Assembly: GCA_025738555.1 (NCBI GenBank)
Contig: JAOVFP010000003.1
Location: forward strand, 6,386,001-6,450,000
Direction: 5' to 3'
Length of the DNA: 64,000 nucleotides
DNA from: Cyathus striatus
Lineage: Eukaryota > Basidiomycota > Agaricomycetes > Agaricales > Nidulariaceae
A model generated the notes under the pieces. That model made no database searches and was not told the origin of the DNA. It was given only the letters and a program-made list of their open reading frames with translations. The position numbers were made by a program, and so were the translations under genes. Of the stretch, positions 25,169 to 37,450 are shown in pieces (the stretch's first letter is position 1; each line of letters begins with the position of its first letter).

Positions 25169-25479
25169 TGTGTGTAGAAGTGTTAAAATGCTTTGAGATA
25201 GCAAGATAGTGGTGGTGGTTGAGGGTTGAGAAGGAGGGGGGGGTTGATGCAAACCAAAATCTTAGAAGTCTGATGATGCACAGCAATTTCTCATGATCAA
25301 AAAATTAAAAATATACAGCCTTTTATAGGCTACATTGAACATAACTAAATATATATTATATGTCATTGGCTATACAACATTACTATCTAACTATTTTAAG
25401 GAGACACAGCCTTCCATCTACTTCGGCCCGTTGACAGCACGCATGAAGACAAAGGGAGAAGGGGGGGGAGGGACAGCGT

Positions 25480-26940
25480 GATAAGGGGGGAAAGGGGACA
25501 ACAGAGACGACGGAAACAAGGAGGGGGAGGAGGCAGGGGGAAAGGACAGTGGGACCACACTCGTCATTTGCTAGACGAGGAGACAGCAGAGGAGGGGGGG
25601 ACGGCGCACTCGTCCTCATCACTTGCGAGACAAGGCATGGGAGGAGGGGGGGGACCGGCACTCGTCAGTTGCGAGATGAGGGGAAGGAGTGATGAAGAGG
25701 AGGGGGACACGCGTACAAGGCGGAGGCGGAGGCGTGGAGGGGAGGGGGATGGACGCTCGTCACTTGCGAGACGAGGAGGAAGAGGAAGAGGAGGGGACGA
25801 GGAGGGGAGGGGACGAGAAGGAGGGGGGACGAGCGCTCGTCCACGTCACTTGCAAGACGAGGACGAGGACGAGGACGAGGGGGGAATGGGCGCTCGTCCT
25901 CGTCACTTGCGAGACGAGGACGAGGGGGGAACGGGCGCTCGTCCTCGTCACTTGCGAGACGAGGACGAGGGGGGGACAGGCGTTCGTCCTCGTCACTTGC
26001 GAGACAAGGACGAGGGGGGGACGGGCGCTCGTCCTCGTCACTTGCAAGACAAGGACAAGGGGGGGACGGGCGCTCGTCCTTGTCACTTGCAAGACAAGGA
26101 GGAGGAGGAGGGGGGATGGGCGCTCGTCCTCGTCACTTGCGAGACAAGGACAAGGGGGGGACGGGCGCTCGTCCTCGTCACTTGCAAGACAAGGAGGACG
26201 AGGAGGGGGGACGGGCGCTCGTCCTCGTCACTTGCGAGACGAGGACAAGGGGGGGACGGGCGCTCGTCCTCGTCACTTGCGAGACAAGGACAAGGGGGGG
26301 ACGGGCGCTCGTCCTCGTCACTTGCGAGACAAGGACAAGGGGGGGACGGGCGCTCGTCCTCGTCACTTGCAAGACAAGGAGGAGGAGGAGGGGGGACGGG
26401 CACTCGTCCTCGTCACTTGCGAGACAAGGACAAGGGGGGGACGGGCGCTCGTCCTCGTCACTTGCAAGACGAGGAGGACGAGGAGGGGGGACGAGGGGGG
26501 GGGACGATATGCTCGTCCTCATCATTTGCGAGACGAGGAGGGGGAACGCACATTAGTCATTTGCGAGACGAAGTGCAGAGCTCCTCCTCGTCACTTGCGA
26601 GACGAGGAGGCAGCGGAGTAGGGGGGGACGGCAAGCTCGTCATTTGCAAGACGAGAGCCGTGGGAGGGGAAGAGGAAGGGGACATGCAGGGAGAGGACGA
26701 CGGGAGGACGGAGGACGTATGAGGTGAAGAGGAGAGGGACGTGCGTGGGGACGCACACACACTCGTCACTAGCCTGACGAGGTGGGGGAGAACGACGGGG
26801 GGACGGAGGACGCTTGGGGCGGAGAGGAGGGGGACGTGCGCATGGACGCACGCACGTTCGTCACTTGCCAGACGAGGTGGCAGTGGAAGCGCAAAGAGCG
26901 CTCGTCCTCGTCACTTGCGAGACGAGGACGAGGAGGGGAG
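25480..26940. repeat. GC-rich 45/50-bp minisatellite of hairpin units
   Basis: From about 25,891 to 26,490 units start at 25,891, 25,936, 25,981, 26,026, 26,071, 26,121, 26,166, 26,216, 26,261, 26,306, 26,351, 26,401 and 26,446, giving periods of 45 or 50 bp. Each holds an arm CTCGTCCTCGTC, a loop ACTTGCGA and the exact complement GACGAGGACGAG, then a G-rich spacer. Looser copies flank the array out to 25,560 and 26,940. Some variants change both arms together (CTTGTC with GACAAG). The array lies inside K1, upstream of the transposase start. Periods divisible by 3 and a biased composition leave all frames open, so the long frames here are not evidence for proteins. Confidence 0.9.
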
Positions 26941-27424
26941 GGGGACGATGAGAGGCGCGCCTATAAACAGCGCCCGTTGTCATGTAGTGGGGAGAGAAGA
27001 GGGAGAAAGGAGGGAGAGATACATACCTGTAGTTTTGTATGCGGCCACCCACGCGCAACTGTTCACACCTCAGTGCCTATACCCTACGTTATCGATCTTG
27101 CTGTGCTATCGATCTTGCGCTTGAGTCGATTTGGGCGACAACGTGGGAGGTGGGCATGGGGCGACGACGTGGAAAGGGGTCCTAAGGCGACGACGTGTGA
27201 AGGAGTCTTGAGGCGCCGACGCGCGAAGGGGGCTTGGGGCGACGACGTGGGAGAGAGCGTGAGGCGATGATGTGAGAAGGCGACGATGTGGGAAGGGTGA
27301 CGATGTGAGCTTGACACGTTGACGTGGGAGAGAAAGAAAAAACGAGGTGGGAAAAATGACATACCGTTTTAGGAAAGTGAAATATACGGTGATTATCTAG
27401 CATATTGTCTCTATGAAATATATG

Positions 27425-27515
27425 ACCCTTTGGTGTATCGGTAACGCGTACGTTCATGTTGTCCACGTGACTTGGCTGTTCGATCTGGGTTCGATTCCTA
27501 CTCGTTGCATATTTT
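27425..27515 (+). other. tRNA-like segment inside K1
   Basis: TTGGTGTATCGGTAACGCG resembles a tRNA D-arm with A-box. About 55 nt later CTGGGTTCGATTCC resembles a T-arm with B-box, with four of five T-stem pairs possible, followed by a T-run. An acceptor stem does not pair. It sits between the GC-rich region and the right sub-terminal array. A similar tRNA-like segment is in the equivalent position in K2 (60,375-60,475). Confidence 0.4.
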
Positions 27516-27604
27516 TACTAGAAATAAATGAAAGGTAGCTAATACTAATAAAAGGTAGCTAATGCTAATAAAAGCTAGTAATACTAATAGTGACTAATGA
27601 AGAG

Positions 27605-27905
27605 TCCGTGTCCGCCTAGTTCCAACCGGAGTCCAGGTGAGTTCCGAACGGATTTAGTCCGCCGGAATTCCTGCTAAACTTGCCGGACTCCAGCTAACGA
27701 AAGAATTCCTGGTGGACTCCAGGCAGACTCCAGGCGGACTCCAGGTGGACTGGAACAGGACTGGATTTGAACAAATTGGCTGGACTTGCAGCCAAAATGA
27801 GTCCAGCTGGAGTCCGGCTGGATTCCATGGACTATCCGGAAAATCCTTGAAGTCCGTCCGGATAGTCCGTGGAATCCACGGAGTCCGTCCGGAGTCCGAA
27901 CGGAA
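27605..27905. repeat. K1 right sub-terminal repeats
   Basis: Repeated CAGGTGGACTCC, GGAGTCCGG and AGTCCGTCCGG units in the opposite orientation to those at 19,978-20,215, running up to the terminal G-run and GCGAGCGTAAAG. Confidence 0.8.
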
Positions 27906-27929
27906 TGGGGGGGCGAGCGTAAAGACCTC

Positions 27930-28212
27930 AGAATTTCGTGGATATGTTCCAAAGCCCATTGGAGAAGACCTTTTGCTACTCCTGAAAATCCAAACCAAAT
28001 TTCCAGCTAATATACCTGCTTTGAATGAGACAAACCACTTGGCTGAAAATGGTGACAGCAAAGACAATAACAATGACAATGATGATAATGACAACAACAA
28101 TGAAGATGATGACGAAATTAAGAAGGATCGCAAGGACAGAGGATTCAGTGCTACAGAGCTTCAAGAGATAAGAGTGGTGTCAGCTAAAATTTTCAAAAAA
28201 AGCCAGTGTTAA
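27930..28212 (+). pseudogene. Exon of an unknown gene, interrupted by K1
   Basis: If K1 and one copy of AGAATTTC are ignored, the acceptor TTATTACAG at 19,947 is followed by a continuous frame that starts GEFRGYVPKPIGEDLLLLLK and continues to 28,212. It includes an Asn/Asp-rich stretch from GDSKDNNNDN onward. The last part (from 28,174, GTGTCAGCTAAAA) is the end of another element, F2, so the true exon is cut there as well. I do not recognise the protein. The surviving piece has no obvious catalytic motif and may be cargo of an older element. Confidence 0.5.
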
Positions 28213-28640
28213 TCAATCAAGCCTGGTCTTTTTTGAGTGCCTATTATTGTATGAGAATAATCATAAACAATCATTCATTCTTTATAATTTAATACTAATG
28301 TGGGGTCTTTCAGGTGATCATAAACAATCATTTATTTGTTCTGATTGAATACTACTATTGTATTAATGTTTCAGGTGGTCATAAACAATCATTGACTGTT
28401 CTAATTGAATACTAATACTATATAAATAGTTTAGGTGATCATAAACAATCATTAATTGTGTGGAATTGAATACTAATACTATATGAATAGTTTAGGTGAT
28501 CATAAACAAATCATTAATTGTGTGGAATTGAATACTAATACTATATGAATGGTTTAGGTGATTATAAACAAATCATTAATTGTGTGGAATTGAATACTAA
28601 TACTATATGAATGGTTTAGATGATCTACACTGCATGTCAT
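28174..28640 (+). mobile_element. F2: one end of a MULE-like/foldback element with 61-bp sub-terminal repeats
   Basis: GTGGTGTCAGCTAAAATT at 28,174 matches the left terminus of F1 (44,464) base for base over 18 nt. It is followed by five to six tandem units of about 61 bp containing AGGTGATCATAAACAATCA (28,310-28,620), the same motif that follows the F1 terminus at 44,700-44,900. I did not find the partner end in the window. Confidence 0.65.
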
Positions 28641-31600
28641 GCAGCTGCCCCTGCTTCCATTCATTTGCAACGGGTCATACAATTGCCTACTGGATGGTAG
28701 ATGAGAATGAGTTATTACACACATTAATTACACAAGATCATAATGGAAAAGAGAAAAAACATATGACTATTACATTGCTGGTTGGGACTAAAAGAAAACA
28801 GTTGTGAGAACAGCAAATAGCAACAAATAGATAAAACTTACCAGTGCTAAACAAGTTATGAGATTAGGAAGGACGAGAGTGCAAAGTGAATAGGGATGAG
28901 TGCGAACTGTTTATTGTGAGAATAACAAATAGTGATGAAAAGCCAAAACTTACCAAAACTAAGAACACTGTAAGATCATGGTAGACAAAATAGATAAATA
29001 AGAATTTGATAGGGATGAGCGTGAAGTGTTATGCTGTAGGGTGGAATAATTGCAGAAAAAGAAGTGCAGAAACAAAACAATAATCAAACTTATGAAGATC
29101 TGTTAACAACAAGAGAAAGTAAGTAATGCAGCACTATTGTCCATACCAACCATTTTTCTTTACAAGCTAACAACATATAGAGGTTATGAGAGAGCATATT
29201 AAAAATATAGATTAAACTTACTGATACAAAAGACAGTTCCAGATCAGGACTAGCAAGAAAGAGGAGGTATTACAAAGAGCATAACAACAAGTGTATAGAA
29301 TTAGTTTATAGGGTCTTGTAAATAATAAAGAGTTGCTTGGATTTTGAAACATTCAAAATGAAGTGGAATGTTAGTTAACTTGGATGGTACCTCCTTAGTT
29401 ATTCCTGAGATTTGGAATTCCAAATCACTGAGCCATTTACTTTGCTTATATCTTTTGAGTGCAAGCCAAGTGACCAATCTTTCTTGCTTATTTCTTTCAA
29501 GTGAAAATTGAGTGACCATGTATGTCACTTATTTCTTTTGAGTGAAAATCAAGTGACATTCAAGTGACATTCAAGTAGCATTCAAGTTGCAATCGAGTAG
29601 CATTCAAGTGAGAAAAAATTCGAGTGACACACATTTTGGGTTCAGTAACATTCAAGTAGCATTTGAGTAGTATTCAAGTTACAAGTTCAAGTAATGTCCA
29701 TTTCTTTACTAAAAACCCATACCTTAAGGTCATACTCATCGTTGTCCTGATCTCTTAGGTCATTGTTTCTCATGTCTATGCCTGCATTTGTGGATGTGTA
29801 CAAACATCACCATCAAAACATCCATCAGATTTCTGATGGTTCACCTTGCTTCTAAAGCACTGATGGTGATCATATCCTGCCTCTTCATTGTTGTGTTTGA
29901 TAGTGAACTGTGAGTTACTGTCATTCTGATCCCTTAGCTCATTGTTTCTCATGTCCATTATGGATGTGTACAAACAGTACTATCACATCACCCATCAAAC
30001 TTCTGATCATTCCTCTTGCTTTTGGAGCATTGATGGTGGTCATGTTGCACTTCTTTCGTTGCTGTGCTCAACAGTGAGCACGTAATCTGTGCATTGATTT
30101 TTGATTTTTTGCAGTCTTCTCATCATTTCTTTAAACAAACAAATGTACATTATTTTATATATAATATAACAAAATTGGTTGGCATACATATGGTGCATGG
30201 TGCTATACAGAATTTAACATGCTCAGCAGAAATCTCAGTTTATTGTACAGTTCTCATAATCAATTTGTATGTTATTTTGCACTAATTACTATACATTTGT
30301 GTGCATGAAAATGGAACAATTTGCCCAAGAATTCAAACATAAATCAAAATAATATGTGCTCACTGTTTATGATGATGAGCAGGCATATGATTATGATCAA
30401 AATATAAAGAAAGTGCCATGGAAAACAACATGCAGCACAATTTGATGGAGATAGCACCATCAAAAAGATCATAATCAAGAGCATGGAAAATAATGGGTGC
30501 GGAGGTGCAATTGCATGCACAGGATGATGAAGGCAGCAGCAGCATCAAAATCACCAATAATAAAGGACATGGGAAATATTGAGTGCAGATGGGCAATGGT
30601 GAGCACTGGACAGCACCATCAAAATGATCATAATCAAGGGCATGGGAAATAATGAGTGCAGAGGTGCAATTGCATGCAGGATGATGAAGGCAGCAGCAGC
30701 ATCAAAATCACTGATAATAAAGGGCATGGGAAATATTGAGTGCGGATGGGCAATGGTGAGTGCTGCAGTGAAAATGTCTGTCTTATCCCATACAAAAATA
30801 ATAATTAAGTTACAAATTGAGTGACCATTGGAGTTATATTGAAGTTACATTCAAGTAGTATTCAAGTGACACTCAAGTGATGCTCAACTGGAATTCCTAT
30901 AGGCCCCCTCACCATGGTACTAACTAGGCAGCACTCTGGTTAACTGTGCAAATCGGATGGGATGCAGTGCTTTCAGAGTCCTATGGCCATGGATGTTAGA
31001 GACAAAATATTTAATTGCTTAAAAGTCATAGTTATGAAGGACACTATGCAATGGACTCTGCCAAATTTTCTGGTAAGCTGCCATACTATTTGTACACCAA
31101 CCACCCAGCCAATTGACTTCATCCATGACATAGTGTTGTATAACCTCTTCATTCCACATCCCTATCATTGGGGCACAAGTCAAATTGACTGGCCCTCATA
31201 TAATATAGATAAAGAAAGAAAGAAGTTCAAACATAGTTGAACAAATCTATAGAACAAGGGCTTAACCTCAGTGGATCGTAGCAAAAAGGCTACTCTACTG
31301 CTTACAGTACCCCATTTCCATTCAAGTCATCTGCAAAGGATTCGCCTCTGCTGTCATTCAAGGTAATAGATACTTTAGGTGTTTGGCAGGAAGTGACTTT
31401 ATTTGTACCTAGCACCTGGGGGTCAAGGGATACTGATTGTATGTATTCTTGCAAACTCCTATGATATGGGATGTACAATAAAGACTGTAAATGAGAGATG
31501 AACTGTGGGGCTTTGCTTGGTTTGCTTAGAACTTGACCCATGACTGGTATGGTACAGCAAAGGCTGTAAATACAAGATGAACTGAAATGGTTTCTAAAGT

Positions 31601-33041
31601 ATATGGCTAAAGCTGTATAGGGTAACAGTAACTGCTAGAAACACTAAGAAAGCTTGTATGTACAGCAAAGGCTGTATAAAAAGATTGGTGCTGTGATGAA
31701 GGTCAAAATGAAGTTGAGGGCCTTGGTTGTTTCTGACTGTAGCTTGATGACTGCAGTGCATAAACTGACATATGCTATTACTGAATAGATATGATAAAAG
31801 TGACATTGAGATTTGATATGTTGAGTTGAGCTGCATTACATTGAGTTGAGTTGAGTTACTTTGATATTACTGTGAATTTATTTATATGGTGAGTTGCACT
31901 GTGTCATTTACATTAATAATAGAACTGAAGAAAAGCACAATAGATTCTGTATCTAATGTGTAAGAATAAATACTCGGAATGGACTGGCAAGTAAGATTCT
32001 AGCTAGTGACAGGCTATTTGGTAATGGATAAAACTACTATCCAAGTCTTAATTTCTCTCTCCTTTTATGCTCTTTTCCCCTTACTGCTGACTAATTCTAT
32101 CCAAAACCAATCATGCATTGTTCTCCAAATTTGGTAGTGGTGGATTCATTGTCTTGAGGTGGAGGCTGTGCAGAACAATGGTGTTCAAGAAGATGAGTCA
32201 GATCTTGAACAATGGTGATGGAAATAGTTTTACATTGTTCTAGTGATAAACAATGGAATTCTATTTATAGATCCCAACAAACAATGGACATGAAGACAAT
32301 GGGATAATAGGAGGACATTGTTCTGCACAATGGATGCAAAAGAACAATGGAGTTCTATTATTAGAAACAGTGGTGTGTCCTTGATAAGCAAATGCATAGA
32401 TATTGTTCTAAACAATGGGTGTGAAGAACAATGGTGTCCTATTTTTAACAGTATCAATTATTGGTCACCAAGGAGTTGGGTATTGGCTTGTGTTTCCATA
32501 TGTTTGCTCCTTGGGAAGCACTGCCTTATGAGAATTATTTGGTAGTATATTCAGAAAGATCCAGATAATGTGGATTCTGGAAATTGGGCTATATAGCTAT
32601 ATGTGTGTGTTTATGACTAATCAAGTTTCACCCACAACATCCATGGGGGACTGATTCTTCAACTGTCCTCAGTTACAACGCATGTGGTTTGAGGTTGGCA
32701 AGCAATGTGAACAAATGTATTAAAATTTTGATCTAAAGTGAAGAAAAGAAGTCCTCAGCACCTATCTATCAACAGCAGAATACACACTCAAATAACTCTA
32801 CTATACTGTTAGTGCTACAAGTAGTGTAGAGATTCTGGAGAAGTTCCAGAGAAGTGTCTTCTGGTTGTTTTACCTTCTCCATGGGTACACAAATGATGAT
32901 GCAACCAGGACTGCTAGAGAGGTGCTGATGAAAGACTGTTTGTGCAGTCCAGTACTGGTAACCACATTGCTGAGTGAGGTACTCTCTTGAAGAGTAAGAA
33001 ATCACCTCATAAGCGGGGTTGGGTTAGCATTCAAAGTGTAG
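28641..33041. other. Non-coding, repeat-bearing region
   Basis: No supported gene. It contains CAAGTGACATT-like units at 29,500-29,700 and 30,805-30,900, and a tandem duplication of about 158 bp near 30,455-30,770 (two copies of a segment containing GGTGCAATTGCATGCA). There are also scattered copies of TACAGCAAAGGCTGTA near 31,440-31,680 and of AACAATGG near 32,160-32,440. These look like sub-terminal parts of further decayed TIR elements that I cannot delimit. Confidence 0.45.
30805..30928 (-). repeat. TIR-like end with CAAGTGACATT array (partner of 16,759)
   Basis: Inverse of the arrangement at 16,759-17,010: repeats first, then TCAACTGGAATTCC, then a CCCCCTCACCATGG segment and CTAGG, with CAGCAC just outside. 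See the entry at 16,759. Confidence 0.45.
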
Positions 33042-33246
33042 TTGCTGGCAAAGGCAGCAAATGGGTGGAACATGAAGGGGCCTTCACCACCAATGAGGGT
33101 GACTTTGAAGACAGGAAGTCCCTGGGTATCAAGATACCATGGGAGTGAAGAGTGTGATAAGTGCCTCAGGTGGTACAGGGGGAGTGAGGATCCCCAGGTC
33201 CTGTGTGGGCTTGCCTCAAGCTTGATGCTGGCTGTATGTATTGAAG
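33042..33246 (+). pseudogene. Left half of a reading frame split by element P1
   Basis: The frame WNMKGPSPPMRVTLKTG and onward to LASSLMLAVCIE runs to the P1 insertion site. Removing P1 and one copy of ATTGAAG continues it as VLGGREWDAEDTNTTSM from 42,333 to a TGA near 42,447. It contains CDKCLRWYRGSE, a short Cys pair. I do not recognise the family. Restoration of the frame supports P1's ends more than it identifies the protein. Confidence 0.4.
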
Positions 33247-34197
33247 CCCAGTCAAAACTCGCGCGGGGATGGTCTGGGAGAAACTGAGTGACAGTTAGCT
33301 ATCTGAGTAAAGCTGGATAATCATTAGCTAAAACTGAATATAGCTGAGAAAAATCTGAGCTTTGTGTCGGCTTCGTGTACACATGTATTTTCCACGCATT
33401 GATTTATGTCACAACAGAGAAGTCAATGATATCCTTAAAAGCGCTTTCCTTATTGTTTTCCTTTCACTGTGCGATCGTACGATTTTGCTTCCCTGCTTTG
33501 TGTTGGCTTCATGTACACATGTACTGTCCACGCATCGATTTACGTCACAACAGAGAACTCAAGAAGTCCTAGTCATTGATAAGAATCAATTTCCCTTGTC
33601 AGCGCTCTCCTACGTTCCTTATTGCCCCTCCTTTTCACCGTGCAATTGTGTGATTTTGCTTCCTCTCCTGCACCCATCCTACACCTCCCCTGCCTTCGAG
33701 TCTGGTATTTCCCACTGTAATCTGCGACATCTCTTCTAATTTTTTCTTTTGCGGTACAGTCCTCCTTATTGTTTTTCTTACCTCTGTGCTGTGACTCGTC
33801 TCTTACACCATTTCTCCCCTTCCTTTAGCATTTCACATAGGTCTTGCTTCACTTCTTGTAATGATTATTGGATAATTGCAAAGGAACACTCTGTGGTGTT
33901 ATTACACCCTTTCTGTTCCACTCTGATAAGGATTCTAAACTATATATCAGTCACATTGAAGCACCTCTCCTGCTGCTGCTCACAAGGCTCTGTACACCTT
34001 TGTAAAACTGAGTCCTCCTGTTACAACATTACACTTTCAGTGAAGATTTCTGTTCATTTCTCTGCTACCTAGTGTCTTCCACCTGCATCAAGAACATTGA
34101 GTTTTGACTGTCTCAGCTTTGTCTTCACTGTAAATTCACTGCAGTTCACTGTCCTTCTTGTATACTTAAACCTATTGACTTTGAAACTCTTGCTCAA

Positions 34198-37100
34198 ATG
34201 GCAAAGAAAGTCCTGTGCTACTGTATAAAATGCAGTGGTGCTGAGGTTACCTATCAGACCAGGTACAATCACCGAGATCGCCCTCAAGTTCAAAAACCAA
34301 TGCTTGTTCAGAACTTCAGTTCATGGCATGCAGATAAAGATGAACCTACAACATCATCTCAGCCTACTTCATTACATGATACAGTTACCACTGCTGCAAG
34401 GAAGCGACAGCGATCACATAGCACATCTGTAAGTCATGCAATTACTTTACAAGCATTTGTATTATTTATATTATTATATTTATAAAATACAGAGCAATAC
34501 TTCAAATCATGTACAATCTTCCTCACCTGTACATGAAAGACATCATTCAAACAGTCCATTTTTAAACTTTCCAGCTGATGCACATCAAAATGAACTGGAG
34601 ATATTGCCCTCTGATGATGAAGAGCAAGATCCTGGAAGTTTAGAGGACCTGGAACGCGAAAATGCACAGGAAGTTTTGCGAGCTGCTGCTGAATTTGCAG
34701 AAGCAGAACGTCAGCTGAGAGATGCTGCAGCCTTGGCAGCGGCTCTTGCTGGGGCAGCTGGGCAGACAGATGAAGAGCCTGATGATGAAGATTTTGACTA
34801 TCCACATGAGAACAATGAGCAGACTGATGAGCAACTTTCAGACATTCCAAATATACATATAGCACAACAATTCATAAAGGAAATTAAATCTGCCACACTT
34901 GATAATGGAAATCTTGATGATGAAACAATTTCACATCTTCATAACCCAGCTGAAGGCCCTGTTGATATTTCTGATCCTAATATTCGCTTTGCTATTGATT
35001 TATTTCTTGCCATAACCAATGCATCACAAGAGACATATGATGCTATTCGTGATGCATATCTACTCCGGCATCCTGAAGAAGATCTTCTTTCATATCATTG
35101 TGTAAAAAAACTTGTAGCTGATATAACTGGTGTCATCTCAGTTGTTGATGACATGTGTATAAACTCGTGTCTCGCATTTACAGGCCCTTTTTCAAATGAT
35201 GAAATTTGTGCTACCTGTAGTGAACCTCGTTATGATCAGCTTCAGTTACAGCTTTCTGAAGGCAGGAAGCAAGTTCCAAGGCAACAATTTCATACATTAT
35301 TAGTTGGGCCACAGTTACAGGCTTTTCGACGTTCACCTGAGGCTTCCTCAGCTTTAGGTTATCGAGAAAGGAAAACCAGAGAAGTCAACAATATGGTTGA
35401 TGAAACTGAAGATCTAATTTATGATGATATATTTTCTGGCTCAGAATACCTTGAACTTGTTGATCGTGCTCATCTTACTGAAGATGATGTTGTTCTTTCT
35501 CTCTCTCTTGATGGTGCTCAGCTATACCAGAATAAAGCCTCTGATACATGGATATCCATTTGGATTATTGATGATCTCCCTCCTAGCAGCTGTTATAAGA
35601 AAAAATCAGTATTGCCTGGTTGCTTCATACCTGGTCCACGCAAACCCAAAAATATTGACTCGTTTCTCTTTCGTAGTCTACATCATGTCTCTGCACTACA
35701 AAAGGAGAATAATGGGCAGGGTCTTCGTGTTTGGGATGCTTGTAAGAAACAAGTTATTTATTCCCAAGTGGCCTTTTTAATGGGAATGGCTGATGCATTG
35801 GGAATGCCAGAAATTGATGGGCAAGTTGGACATCATGGAGCTTTAGCCTGTCGCCTTCGCTGCAGATCTAAAGGCCGTCACAAACCAAATATTGGACATT
35901 ACCACTCTGCTCATCTAAAGCCTTTGCAAACAATTCCTGGTTCTGACCATCCTGACATCAATATTTGAAATTTTGATACAGGAAATGTGATTCATTACAA
36001 AGAAGATCTTGCTAAAGTTACTTCATCAAGAAATATTACCCAGTACCGACAGAATCGAAAATATACAGGGCTAAGCAAGCCTAGTATTTTTACTGGGTTA
36101 GACTCAAAACTGATGCCACCAGTTCCACACTGTTGGGTATTAGACTTGATGCATCTTCTAAAGTTAAATCTTCCTGAACTATTTCTGAGTCTCTGGCTAG
36201 GAACTATTTCATGTGATAGAACTGACAACAAAGCTAACTGGCCTTGGTTAAAACTTACTGGAGATACTTGGATTAATCATGGCAAGGAAATTGCTAACTG
36301 TACTCCATATTTTCCAAGGTCTTTTCATTGGCCACCACGCAATCCTGCTGAAAAGTTGAACAGTGGCTTTAAAGCCACAGAGTACTATCTCTATGTTTTT
36401 GGGCTGGGTCCAGCTCATTTTCGTGTTTTATTACCTCGAGAATACTGGCGCAATTTTTGCAGATTCACTCATGGTTTACGAATTATATTACAGCGAACCA
36501 TTTCAACAGAGCAACTTCAGGAGGCTCATACATATCTTATTCAATCTGTGGAGGAGTATGAAAATCTTTATTATCAAAGACGCCTTGACCGTTTACATTT
36601 TTGCCCCCCATGTATTCACACACTTCTTCACCTGGCACCAGAAGTAAGTCGTGTGGGCCCAGGAGCTTACTCTACACAATTCACAATCGAACGGACAATT
36701 GGTAACTTGGGTCAAGAAGTAAAACAACCATCAAATCCTTTTGCAAATCTTTCTCAGCGTGGAATACGACGGGCTCAAATAAATGCACTCAAGGCAATGT
36801 GTCCAGAATTGGACAAGTCAATAAATAAAGGTCTTCCTCAGGGTGCACAGATTTTGGGTAATGGATACATTCTCCATCCTAAAAGAGATCAAGTGCCAGT
36901 AGAGATTGGAGGTATTGAAGGTGAAATTATAGAAAGCCAGACTGGACTTACAAAGGTGAAGCGCTGGGCAAGGTTACAATTACTAAATGGACAACAATTG
37001 CGTTCACTTTTCAAGGAAAAAAGACATGCTGAATGTGAAGTTCGTGTTGCTAGAAATATTAAGGCAGGCTCAGTTTTCCTTATTATAATGCATCTATTTG

Positions 37101-37450
37101 TACTAACACATCTTCTATAGCTCGAAATAAATGGCCAAGTAGAATATGGAGAGGTTCAGTTTTATTTTCATGGTGAACCATCTCCAGTTGGGCTTAAAGG
37201 ATATGCATTAGTATCCATCTACTCACACCCTGATCCCACCTTACTGGAAGAGTCTTATTTCACAATATGGGCTTGTAAGTATAAGGGTTTGGAAGATCTA
37301 CGAGTTGTCAATGTGAAAGACATAATAAGTGTGGTGTCAATGCAACACCTACCTTATCTTCCAGGTGAAGAAACTGATTTTTGGTTTGTTGTTGAAAAGC
37401 CAGGGATGGATGATTTTGAATCAGAGTTTATTGGGGAAGGTGATGAATAA
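34198..37450 (+). pseudogene. Plavaka/Tnp2-type transposase, three exons, one in-frame TGA
   Basis: Exons read 34,198-34,428, 34,493-37,072 and 37,121-37,450. Introns of 64 and 48 bp have GTAAGT/TACAG and GTTTTC/TACTAAC/ATAG signals, and all junctions keep frame, giving about 1,046 codons. N-terminus: CYCIKC...H zinc-like motif. Then an acidic, Ala-rich stretch, then a Cys cluster (CLAFTGPFSNDEICATC, near 35,175). The transposase core follows: SLSLDGAQLYQNKASDTW near 35,505, KKSVLPGCFIPGPRKPKN near 35,600, GQVGHHGALACRLRC near 35,820. A downstream part holds WVLDLMHLLKLNL near 36,135 and FTIERTIGNLGQEVKQPSNP near 36,680. A single TGA at 35,966 sits where relatives usually have Arg, so one CGA to TGA change may be the only lesion. 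It would cut at P1's ends. Confidence 0.88.

Larger units (their letters stand above)
19957..27929. mobile_element. K1: complete KDZ-type DNA transposon, 8-bp target duplication AGAATTTC
   Basis: The 8-mer AGAATTTC occurs at 19,949-19,956 and 27,930-27,937. The left end is CAGTACTTTACGCT followed by a C run. The complement of the right end is GAGGTCTTTACGCTCGC followed by a C run. Both ends then carry sub-terminal arrays built on GGAGTCC, CCGTCCGGA and CCGGACT palindromes (19,978-20,215; 27,605-27,905). Inside are one long minus-strand transposase gene (20,603-25,168) and, upstream of that gene, a GC-rich hairpin minisatellite and a tRNA-like segment. Length is 7,973 bp. Removing K1 and one target copy joins an acceptor site to a continuous exon, which supports the boundaries. 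Confidence 0.92.

Noticed and set aside
25478..26851. Long overlapping reading frames (up to 414 codons) on both strands in the GC-rich block
   Set aside because: They are translations of the 45/50-bp hairpin minisatellite, open in several frames at once because the period is mostly divisible by three. No start context, introns or domain supports them.
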